From Candidatus Ornithobacterium hominis (GTDB taxonomy: Bacteria > Bacteroidota > Bacteroidia > Flavobacteriales > Weeksellaceae), in NCBI RefSeq assembly GCF_951229915.1, contig NZ_OX579588.1, forward strand, positions 1,889,001-1,953,000: 64,000 nt of DNA, in the 5' to 3' direction. The position numbers and the translations under genes were made by a program. Below the pieces are notes generated by a model that was not told the DNA's origin, ran no database searches, and saw only the letters and a program-made list of their open reading frames with translations. Numbering within the stretch: position 1 is the first letter of the stretch; every line of letters starts with the position of its first letter. Shown here in pieces: positions 1-7,902 of this stretch.

Positions 1-1617
1 ATTATTGCTTTACCTTGCAGACCTTTATCATCTGTTCCTAAAAAATTTCCATCAGTATCATAAATAGGTGCATCAATATTTTTTGCTTCCGCTTCCATCC
101 CCGTCGGGTCTATCAGGTTTATCGGATTGTTATTCGTATACGCATACGGTGTCATAGTCTTCTCTGCCAATGGATCCACATTCAAGAATATACTTGTCTT
201 AGGGTCATAGTATCTCGCTCCGTAGTAGTAAAGCCCCGTCTCCGTATCCAGCTCCTTCCCATTGAACAGATATGGCATGGCCTTGCTTGTAGAATGCTCT
301 TCAAACAATACTTCTCCAAACGCTATATACTCCGTGTGCTGGGTTATTCTTCCTTCTCGGTCTGTAATATACGAAGAACTTCCCAAATGGTCTGGGTGGT
401 AAAAATACAAATTCTTTTCTCTTATTCCATTTGGAACAAAGCCATACCCTGCTTTTACCGTCTGGGGAGTAATCGGGTCTCCGTACTGCACAGGCGGCCC
501 TGGGACATCTCCCGGCTCATTAAACTTCGGTGGTCTTGGCCAGCCTTCGGGTGGTTCTTGGTCTTGGCGGATATTCTGCCATCCAAGGCTCGGGTAAGGC
601 TGGCCTGTCCATTCAGGGCTGGCGTAGATGCCATGCTGTGTCGGCGGACCAGGCGGGACTTTCAGTCCACGAATATAATTGTCCCTTGCCTCCTGCATTT
701 GGGCACTCTGACGGATGTAGTCTATTCCTCCAGCCATGATGCCCGTGTTTTTATGTACAAAGGTTCCTTCGCCCAGCTTGCTCACTATCCTGCTACTTCC
801 CTCAAAATAATGCTTGGTAAATCTGCCTTTCTGCACCACGAAATAAGGATTCACATAGGCGGTATAGTCGTCCATATGGGTAATGACTGCCGATGTCAGC
901 CCGTTGGTCACTACCGTACTGCTCTCTCCGCTGCTTTTCAACGCTCTCTCGCCCGTATGGTCGTAAGTGTAGAGATGCAGTTTTCCATTATCGTTAATGC
1001 CTCTCAGCCTGTTCTCCTCATCCCAAACCATAGCGCGGAAGCTCTTATATTCCTCGTAATAGAGAGGGTTTCCGTTGCCGTCGTACTGGTAAGTTCGGGC
1101 TTTAGGCTTGCCCATCTCCATGATTTCACTCGGGGCGTGAGGGTGGGAAGGGTTGTTGTAGCTGTAGTCCAGCGTATAGCCCTTCTGCACCCCGCCGGAG
1201 AGGTGGTTTAACTCTTTCTTTGTGATGGAGTTAAGATTATTATAACTCATTTTCAGCTCATAGCTGGCGCTGGTGAGCTCTCCGGTGTAGTTTCCTTTGG
1301 CGAGGGTCAGCCGGTTGAGATTATCATACTGATATTCATAGCTGGAAGCCCCGCCCAGTGCATTGCGGATAATTGGAAGCTGGTTCTCCACCTTGAGGAT
1401 ATTCCCTACCAAATCATACGCATAACGGTTGTTCTGGATAAGGAAACTTCCCACGCCTCTTTGTTTTTTCTTTGGGCGTGCCCCTCGCCAAGGCTGTTCC
1501 TGCTTCGTCGGGTCGGGCTGTACGCTATTACTCCTCGCCGTGAGCCATGCTAAAACCCCACAACTACGGCTGTGGGGTATTCGCTGCCATCCCTCACGCA
1601 ATGCACTGCGCTCCTAT
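1..1617 (-). pseudogene. Orphan Rhs cassette, 3' end beyond window
   Basis: An open frame enters from the left edge and extends back to a stop near 1618. It starts with about 55 residues from a repeated adapter element (LREGWQRIPHS... GARPKKK), then joins in frame to Rhs core at GVGSFLIQNN and runs through the YD repeats to the core end (PYLFNGKELD, GLYYYGARYYD, DPTGM near 105). Only about 30 tip residues are visible (DAPIYDTDGNFLGTDDKG), too few to name the toxin. The core pieces are nearly identical to the complete Rhs proteins at 18366 and 32926. There is no ATG with a ribosome site, so I infer a silent displaced cassette rather than an expressed gene. Confidence 0.75.
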
Positions 1618-1714
1618 TTTTATGCTTTCAATGAACTCCTATTCTTTTATTTTACTCAGTCCATAGGGAGTTGTGAATTTTTAATAATGAAAACAACACT
1701 TCTGGAACATTACC
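1455..1714 (-). repeat. Cassette-junction repeat, copy 1
   Basis: About 250 bp closely resembling 17600-17853. It holds a hairpin (CCCCACA, 8-nt loop, TGTGGGG near 1556-1577), an open frame that reads into the neighbouring Rhs core, and at its right end the tag GTAATGTTCCAGAAGTGTTG (minus strand, 1694-1713) touching the stop codon of the adjacent immunity gene. Related sequences occur between genes in flavobacteria to my knowledge, but I cannot name the element. Confidence 0.7.
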
Positions 1715-2184
1715 TACTCTATTTTTTTACCATCCTTATCTGTAGCATAGTTTTCTTGAATATTGATACTTATAAAGTCAACTTCTTTTTTATACCTATT
1801 ATATTTGCCATCAAAATAAGTATACAAACTATCATTCAAAACTTTATTTTCTTTATAAAGTTCTATTAAGCCATTAGAAGATTGTTTAACAATTGTCGCA
1901 TTTTTGTCAATATCAATAAGAAGCTTACCATCTTTTGACAATATCATATGTATATTACTGTATCTGTTGTTTGACATCTTAATATAGTTATCAGATGGCT
2001 TTTCTCTATTTTTATACATACCATATATGATGTATATATTTTCATTGTCAGATTTCAAAACAGTAACACACTTGTTTCCAGAAAGACAATAAAAAGACCT
2101 CATACCATCAGATTTACAACTATTCATTACTAAGAGAAAGAGAAACACAAAGCCCAATACTAATATCATAAATATCTTTTTCAT
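1714..2184 (-). CDS. Putative lipoprotein immunity protein
   Basis: A 156-residue protein of unrecognised family. I chose the ATG at 2184 (MKKIFMILVLG) over upstream starts because it begins a typical lipoprotein signal: a hydrophobic stretch and a Cys in VMNSCKSD. It starts 5 nt after the stop of the orphan toxin cassette at 2190-3221, the usual toxin-then-immunity order. A lipid-anchored immunity protein suggests that the partner toxin acts in the periplasm. The stop codon runs directly into the junction tag described at 1455-1714. The function is inferred from position only. Confidence 0.65.
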   Translation of the reverse strand: MKKIFMILVLGFVFLFLLVMNSCKSDGMRSFYCLSGNKCVTVLKSDNENIYIIYGMYKNREKPSDNYIKMSNNRYSNIHMILSKDGKLLIDIDKNATIVKQSSNGLIELYKENKVLNDSLYTYFDGKYNRYKKEVDFISINIQENYATDKDGKKIE

Positions 2185-2189
2185 AACTT

Positions 2190-3221
2190 TTAGTATTTCG
2201 GTCCTATTGGCCACGGATTAGTTGCTTTTTGCCATTGTTTTTCAAACTGTCGTTGTTTATAAATCGGATAGCCTGCATTATGACCAGCTCGCTCCGCTTG
2301 TTGAGTTGGTTGTCCTTCTGTTTTCCAACTTCTCCACTTAAACACATTCCAAGTTTTATAATTTTGTTTAGTTTCAAGTGCATCAAAAGCTATTCTAGAA
2401 GCTCCCCAACTTTGACCGTGCTTTCCAGCTACATAACCTGCTGAATAATTACCAATATCCCTTGCCGATGCTATTTTACCTTCAAACGACATTCCTCGAT
2501 AATGATATTGACTTTCTTGTTCTAATGTTAGTTCTTTGGGTATATTATTAGTTTTAAAGTCAAGAGGTTCGCCACCTTGAGCGTTACCCATATAATCAAA
2601 CAATCCAATATTTTTGATTTCGTTATTAAAGAAATTCTGTCCTGACTGGTCATTTAGATTGATATTTGAACCTGTAACAGCGCTACCGTCATCATAATGG
2701 AAAGAATATTCTGTAAGCATTTGACCTAATATTTGTCCTGTTCTTTGTCCTTTTTCATCAACAACATAAACATTTTTATCAGTATTTGCAACTCCTCCTA
2801 CAACAGTATAACTTCCATCTTTATTTTTCCTAACATCTATATGGTCTGCTCTTTCACCCACCATCCCCGTAGGGTCAATAAGCATTATTGGATTATTATT
2901 CGTATATGCATATGGTGTCATAGTCTTCTCCGCCATAGGATCCACATTTAAGAAAATACTTGTTTTTGCATCATAATATCTTGCCCCATAGTAATACAAT
3001 CCCGTCTCTGTATCCAGCTCCTTCCCATTAAACAAATACGGCATAGTTTTGCTCGTGCTGTGTTCTTCAAACAACACCTCTCCAAACGCAATATACTCTG
3101 TATGCTGGGTTATTCTTCCTTCTCGGTCTGTAATATACGAAGAACTTCCCAAGTGGTCTGGGTGGTAAAAATACAAATTTTTCTCTATTATTCCATTATC
3201 TATGAAGCCATACCCTGCTTT
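2190..3221 (-). pseudogene. Orphan Rhs tip cassette, GN-type tip
   Basis: Core sequence resumes at KAGYGFIDNGIIEKNL right after an in-frame TAA at 3222-3224. The only apparent start is the TTG that encodes Leu of NLYFYHPDHLG, so no native start exists. The core ends with DPTGM (about 2865). The 225-residue tip has RDIGNYSAGYVAGKHG, then EGQPTQQAERAGHNAGYP. The GN-x2-G pattern followed by a later G recalls domains such as Ntox44, but the match is weak and I do not assign a family. The immunity gene follows at 2184. Between 3222 and 3390 lies a degenerate copy of the junction sequence with a doubled TTCGGTGTCC. Confidence 0.7.
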
Positions 3222-3390
3222 TTACATTTTTCTTAAAGAACTGCTATTCTTTTGAGGATTTGATAATTTACCATCTACTTTCTTCCTTCGGTGTCCCTTT
3301 GGTGAAGGTTCGGTGTCCTCTCGTTTACGGTTTTCTAATTATTTTATTGTGAAGTTTTTAATAACAAAAAATATATTTGGAACATTACCC

Positions 3391-3948
3391 TTATTGTTTG
3401 ATTTCATCTGATAATCTCCTAATTAGATATGCCCAAAGATTTGAATTTATTGGCAATGGTAATGTAATAGAAGGTAATCGATACTCTCCATATCTTTTAT
3501 CATCCCTATCTTTAAATACAAAATATGAGGGTATTCCTAATATCAGTTTTGCATCAGATATTTTTGTTATAAAACCTTTATGATATTTATTTGAGTCAAA
3601 TATATTTCCTGCTTCTGATAGTAATTTAGAATATTGTTTCTGCTGTTTTCTATTTTTAATATTAATTAATATCATAGGGTGAACTTTTTTTATATTCCCC
3701 ATATCATCTAACTCAATATAATATTCCTTATTATAGGGTATGTCTTGTATTATCAAATAGTAGTACTTGTCTTCTAATGAATATAAAATTTTAGAAGTAT
3801 TAAATTCATCAAATTGTTTTAATACTTTATCTGATTTATCTCTACTTATTAAGGCTAATGAGTCTATCTTTTTCTCCCAAATTGTTTGGGCATTATGCTC
3901 TATAAAAGAGTAAAATAGTATTATACATATATATACTTTTGTTCTCAT
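3391..3948 (-). CDS. Putative exported immunity protein
   Basis: A 185-residue protein with an N-terminal hydrophobic segment (VYICIILFYSFIEHNAQ) that looks like a cleavable Sec signal ending at NAQ, so the mature protein should be periplasmic. Its ATG overlaps the stop of the peptidase-tip cassette at 3945 by 4 nt (ATGA), which indicates translational coupling and toxin-immunity pairing. No family is recognised. A degenerate junction tag (GGTAATGTTCC, then AT-rich) follows the stop. The role is inferred from context. Confidence 0.65.
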   Translation of the reverse strand: MRTKVYICIILFYSFIEHNAQTIWEKKIDSLALISRDKSDKVLKQFDEFNTSKILYSLEDKYYYLIIQDIPYNKEYYIELDDMGNIKKVHPMILINIKNRKQQKQYSKLLSEAGNIFDSNKYHKGFITKISDAKLILGIPSYFVFKDRDDKRYGEYRLPSITLPLPINSNLWAYLIRRLSDEIKQ

Positions 3949-5138
3949 TTGGTCATAGGTAATTCGTTTGGTTCTATAATATGTCCTTGATTGTATCCAG
4001 CGTGATCGCTGCCATCTCGCTCAGGCTTTCCTAATAATCTTCTAATTAAATTATCTGTTCTAATAGCATTAGAATTATTTGTTTTATCATTCATTTTCTT
4101 TGCAGATGGTATTCCGTGTCCAAATAATTCGTGTCCCGATGTAATAGCTCTATCATCATCTTTATGAATAGCACTAATGAATGAATGAGAACCATCTTTT
4201 GTAGGCACATTTAATCCACCTCCTTGGCTATCAATAAATGTTGAACTAAAATTACCATCAGGAGTTAGTAACATATCTCCTATCCCTTCTTGAGCTTTAT
4301 TCATATGATCTCTAAAAGCAGTAGCTCCTTCAGCTGATGTAAAATCTCCACTTAAATATTCCACTTTATGTATTTCTTTTGAATTTATTGTGTTAGCTAC
4401 CATATCAATATAAGCTTTTTCATCTGTATTAACGGATATATTTTCTAATGCTTTGGTAAGTGCTGATACATCTATTTTATTAAATTTACTTCCTTTAATA
4501 CTTATTAAAGCTCTTACTCCTTCAAACTTCTTATCCTTTAATACTCTATAAATATCTTGTTGAAAGTTTTGAGCATCTTTTCTTGTAACACCTATTATAT
4601 CTCTTCCATCAGGGTCTACCAACATTATCGGATTGTTGTTTACATATGTATAAGGCGATGTATGTGGATATTTCTCTGCCAGCGGGTCTACATTCAAGAA
4701 AATGCTTGTTTTTGCATCATAGTATCTCGCTCCGTAGTAATATAATCCAGTCTCTGTATCCAGCTCCTTCCCATTAAACAAATACGGCATAGTCCTGCTT
4801 GTAGAATGCTCTTCAAACAACACCTCTCCAAAGGCAATATACTCCGTATGTTGGGTTATTCTTCCCTCTATATCCGTAATATAACTGCTTGACCCCAGAT
4901 GGTCTGGGTGGTAAAAATACAAATTTTTCTCTATTATTCCATTATCTATGAAGCCATACCCTGCTTTTACCGTCTGCGGAGTAATCGGGTCTCCATACTG
5001 TACAGGCGGACCTGGCACATCTCCCGGCTCATTGAACTTCGGTGGTCTCGGCCAGCCTTCGGGCGGTTCTTGGTCTTGGCGGATATTCTGCCATCCAAGA
5101 CTCGGGTAAGGCTGTTCTGTCCATTGAGATTGCCACAC
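3945..5138 (-). pseudogene. Orphan Rhs cassette, HExxxH peptidase tip
   Basis: The frame resumes the Rhs core at WTEQPYPSLGW after four foreign codons; the apparent start is a GTG in foreign sequence. The core (HPDHLGSSSY, PYLFNGKELD, GARYYD) ends at DPDGRD near 4605. The 220-residue tip contains TSGHELFGHGIPSA, an HExxxH-type zinc-site motif with Glu as catalytic candidate, and a later SDHAGYNQGH that could supply a third ligand. I read it as a zincin-like peptidase toxin. The coupled immunity protein carries a Sec signal, which fits a periplasmic target. At its 5' end the cassette abuts an XRE-regulator fragment on the opposite strand. Confidence 0.7.
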
Positions 5139-5320
5139 AACTTGCCGAAGCTCTCGAAGTTTCTTTGGATTACTTGGTAGGCTCTACCGATATTCTTTTG
5201 GAAAAAAGCATTGTAAACCGTGTTCTCGACATACAAAAACTAAAAGAGAACGATAAACAACACGTTTTCGCCCTCCTCGATGCGTTTATAAAACAAACTA
5301 AATTACAAGGTATTTTATAA
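5127..5320 (+). pseudogene. XRE-family regulator, C-terminal fragment
   Basis: The plus-strand frame reads IEIATQLAEALEVSLDYLVG, then LEKSIVNRVLDIQKLKEND and a stop at 5320. This matches the C-terminal part of Cro/C1-type regulators: the end of the helix-turn-helix domain with the SLDYLVG signature, and the dimerisation tail. The N-terminal half is missing; sequence to the left is Rhs core on the other strand. A good terminator follows. It is a broken remnant left by a recombination event that placed Rhs DNA here. Confidence 0.8.
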
Positions 5321-5322
5321 CA

Positions 5323-5354
5323 ACAAAGCCACTCAATGAGTGGCTTTGTTTTTA
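5323..5354 (+). terminator. Intrinsic terminator
   Basis: Arms ACAAAGCCACTCA (5323-5335) and TGAGTGGCTTTGT (5337-5349) are perfect complements, followed by a run of T. It ends the broken XRE gene and could work in reverse for the minus-strand immunity gene ending at 5365. Confidence 0.85.
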
Positions 5355-5364
5355 ACTTTAGTTC

Positions 5365-5718
5365 TTACTTGTAAGGAAAAAGTTTGTCGCTTATTTTAAA
5401 AACATACTCACTTTTTGAAAGCCAATCTACTTCGGCTCTCACATCATCTGTTATCTCTTTATATTCTATTAAAGAGCCAATGTTTTCAATCTTATCAATA
5501 AACACAACATCAAAATATAACTCGTCTAAACCTAAAGGTACAATTTTAAGAGCATCATTGATGTTGTTTGCTTTCACGATAATATTAGCCCAAGCTCCGC
5601 TGTAATCAATGTTATCTGGCAAACCATCGAAATCAATTAAATCATTAAAAACAAATCCATCTTTTGCTTTCAGATTTACAAATGCCAACCAAAAATTACT
5701 ATATTTTTTTCTCTTCAT
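5365..5718 (-). CDS. Putative cytosolic immunity protein
   Basis: A 117-residue acidic protein without signal peptide or membrane segment, starting 6 nt after the stop of the toxin cassette at 5725-6717. It has paired motifs such as FNDLIDFDGLPDN and EYKEITDDVRAEVDWLSKSE. The family is not recognised. The position directly downstream of a tip with a His-rich end suggests cognate immunity, and the lack of a signal suggests a cytosolic target. The terminator at 5323-5354 lies just beyond its stop. Confidence 0.6.
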   Translation of the reverse strand: MKRKKYSNFWLAFVNLKAKDGFVFNDLIDFDGLPDNIDYSGAWANIIVKANNINDALKIVPLGLDELYFDVVFIDKIENIGSLIEYKEITDDVRAEVDWLSKSEYVFKISDKLFPYK

Positions 5719-5724
5719 TGTTTA

Positions 5725-6717
5725 TTAATTAGGATTTCTTTTTGATGAACGATTCTCATAATGTACATTGTCCTTGCCTGTCATCTTTTTACCATCTTTG
5801 GTTGAGTGATAATGAGTTTTTTGTCCTTTATCACTTGAATGTTTGACAGGGCTTGTATTTGATTTTGGATTATTCCTCGCAGCATCTTTAGCTTGTTTTA
5901 GATTAGGTTTACTTACAGTATGTATTTTAGGCTTACCACTTGGTCCTAATTGACTTTTAGGTATTCCTTTTTCAGCTGCTTCTGCAAGATTTTTAGCTTT
6001 CGCACCATCAATAGCTTTCTCAATAGTTTTGAGGTGCTTTCCTACTTTACCTACTTTACCAATGTCACCAACTATTGGTACCACTCCTGCGGCGCTTAAT
6101 ATAGCACTTCCCCAATTTCCTTGCTCAGCTTCTAATGTTGCCGCTGCTATATCTGCCACCCCTGTTGGATCTACTATACCAACAATATCTAAAGCCGCTA
6201 CTAAAACATCATCTCCCTGTAAAGTATAATTTCCTCCTAAATCTCCTACAACAGAACCTGCATTTACAGATATATCTACTAAATCCGTTTTAATGGTTAC
6301 ACTCGAATTATTCTTACCACGTATGATAATGTCTTCGGGTGCCATACCTGTCGGGTCGGTAAATCGCAATGGGTTATTAAAGCCGTAACTGTATGGGCTC
6401 CACTCTGGAAATTCTTCGGCTAAAGGGTCAACATTCAGCCACAGCGATACTCTCGGGTCATAGTATCTCGCTCCGTAGTAGTAAAGCCCCGTCTCAGTGT
6501 CCAGCTCCTTCCCATTGAACAAATACGGCATGGTCTTGCTTGTGCTGTGTTCCTCAAAGAGCACCTCTCCAAACGCAATATACTCTGTATGCTGGGTTAT
6601 CCGTCCTTCCCTATCTGTAATGTAACTGCTTGACCCCAAGTGGTCAGGATGGTAAAAATACAAATTTTTCTCTATTATTCCATTATCTATGAAGCCATAC
6701 CCTGATTTTATATTTTC
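5725..6717 (-). pseudogene. Orphan Rhs cassette, His-rich putative nuclease tip
   Basis: Core resumes at GYGFIDNGIIEKNL, the same point as the cassette at 2190-3221, after a stop at 6718-6720. The core ends at DPTGMAPEDI. A pre-toxin segment (DPTGVADIAAATLEAEQGNW, then LSAAGVVPIVGDIGK) is shared almost unchanged with the HNH cassette at 15895. The last 65 residues are different: basic, with SSDKGQKTHYHSTKDGKKM and NVHYENRSS. The HxH and HY motifs suggest a nuclease, but no family is certain. No native start codon exists; the apparent start is an internal TTG. Confidence 0.7.
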
Positions 6718-6734
6718 CTAAAGATCTTTTTCTC

Positions 6735-6817
6735 TGTTTTTATATTATTATGTTAGTTCTGTTTATCAGATAGTTATATATTATTTATAATTAAAACAAC
6801 ACATCTGGAACATTATC
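6735..6817. repeat. 83-bp spacer repeat, copy 1
   Basis: Almost identical to 17864-17946 (two or three differences). Both copies end with the tag AAAACAACACnTCTGGAnCAT on the plus strand. In this copy the tag is read in frame as the last codons (NVPDVLF) of the immunity gene at 6791. Both copies lie where an immunity gene meets the next cassette. Confidence 0.8.
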
Positions 6818-7306
6818 GAAATTCATATTGGATAAAATATATTTATCATAACATATTTTTTGCTTGAATGGTCTTGTCCTACAATCTCGTTCAAAAAAAA
6901 TAGTATCTCCTTTTATTTCTCCCTGCCCTCTTTTATAAAAACCACTATCACCACATAAAAAATATTCTACCTTGATTTTATTGTCTTCTACTCGCCAATA
7001 GCCAATATTAGGAGCGTTTCCCCAGCTTTTATTAAAGGTATCGCTTGGCTTTATCGTGAAACCATCTTGAGAGGTAAAGAAGATTAGTCTCCCATCCGAG
7101 TAAAACTTAAGAGCAAAAGAAGTAATCGACTTTCCCAAATAAGTCTTATCAAATACAAGTTTATCCGTTTCTTTAAATGGCGTTTTGAGCAGTTTAAAAT
7201 TCGGACGCTTCGGTCTGCACATTCCGTTTCCCCATGTTCCTTTATGCATAAAAAAACATGAATTACACAGCGATAATAAACTAAATAATAATACTAACTT
7301 TTTCAT
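6791..7306 (-). CDS. Putative lipoprotein immunity protein
   Basis: A 171-residue protein with a lipoprotein-like start (MKKLVLLFSLLSLCNSCF, lipid Cys about residue 17). The mature part is rich in aromatic residues and Cys (GYWRVEDNKIKVEYF, FFERDCRTRP), a lipocalin-like look common in Bacteroidota lipoproteins, but no family is assigned. Its ATG overlaps the stop of a 62-codon toxin remnant (ATGA at 7303-7306). The C-terminus NVPDVLF is encoded by the junction tag, so the native end has probably been replaced. Confidence 0.6.
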   Translation of the reverse strand: MKKLVLLFSLLSLCNSCFFMHKGTWGNGMCRPKRPNFKLLKTPFKETDKLVFDKTYLGKSITSFALKFYSDGRLIFFTSQDGFTIKPSDTFNKSWGNAPNIGYWRVEDNKIKVEYFLCGDSGFYKRGQGEIKGDTIFFERDCRTRPFKQKICYDKYILSNMNFDNVPDVLF

Positions 7307-7491
7307 TTTCCTGATGATATATTTACATTTCCTTGATTATTATAGATGTATGTCCCATCATTTGAAAATTTCTTATAATTCAATCCAAAGATAATCATTT
7401 TTCGTCCCGTCCCAGTAAACTTTCCATCGAGACGGAAAGTTTGCTCCGTAGGAGAGGTAGTAAATTGTTTGGAAGGAAAGATATTTAAATA
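7303..7491 (-). pseudogene. Possible toxin-tip C-terminal remnant
   Basis: A 62-codon open frame (start YLNIFPSKQF, middle FRLDGKFTGTGRK, end NVNISSGK) between the stop of the immunity gene at 7501 and the ATGA overlap with the next immunity gene at 7306. No core sequence and no start are present. I infer the last residues of a deleted toxin tip, because the overlap is the arrangement seen for other toxin-immunity pairs here. A second frame over the same bases is also open, and a 9-bp inverted repeat (AAACTTTCC/GGAAAGTTT, 7419-7444) lies inside, so a regulatory reading is possible. Confidence 0.4.
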
Positions 7492-7500
7492 TTATCAAAA

Positions 7501-7902
7501 CTACTTTTTTTTTAAATACACTTTATAGTTCATTTGTTTGGCTGGATATTCTCCTTCAATTTTCTTTTGAACATAGCCTTCTTTTTTGAAATATAATGAT
7601 ATAAAAGCAGCTTTTCCTATGATTGTTGAATAATATCCTTTATTATTAGAATAAAGTTTTATAGTATCTCTTCCTAAATATTCATCATAATTTGTATTTC
7701 CATTATTATCTTCATATCGTTCATTTATTATTATTATCATAGCATCTGGAATAGGTTTTTTAGTTTTTTCATCTAAAACATAACCTTTAAGCCCTACATC
7801 TTTTGTATCTGTAACAGATAAGTAGTATGAAAATAAATATATTCCCACAAACATAAGAGTTATTACTACGAATATTATTGTCTTTTTAGTTATTAACAGC
7901 AT
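7501..7902 (-). CDS. Membrane-anchored putative immunity protein
   Basis: A 133-residue protein with one N-terminal transmembrane helix (IIFVVITLMFVGIYLFSYYL), then an extracytoplasmic domain with the carboxypeptidase-regulatory-like pattern LKGYVLDEKTKKPIPDAMI ... YYSTIIGKAAFISLYFKKEGY. It overlaps the end of the lipase-like Rhs cassette by 17 nt, so the two are coupled. Anchoring outside the cytoplasm fits protection from a lipase reaching membranes from the periplasm. The domain resemblance is seen; the immunity role is inferred. Confidence 0.65.
   Translation of the reverse strand: MLLITKKTIIFVVITLMFVGIYLFSYYLSVTDTKDVGLKGYVLDEKTKKPIPDAMIIIINERYEDNNGNTNYDEYLGRDTIKLYSNNKGYYSTIIGKAAFISLYFKKEGYVQKKIEGEYPAKQMNYKVYLKKK

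Noticed and set aside
294..1211. Long plus-strand open frames over Rhs core (also at 9239, 17191, 19338, 34276 and others)
   Set aside because: They are antisense shadows of the core codons, recur wherever the core recurs and show no protein-like conservation of their own.
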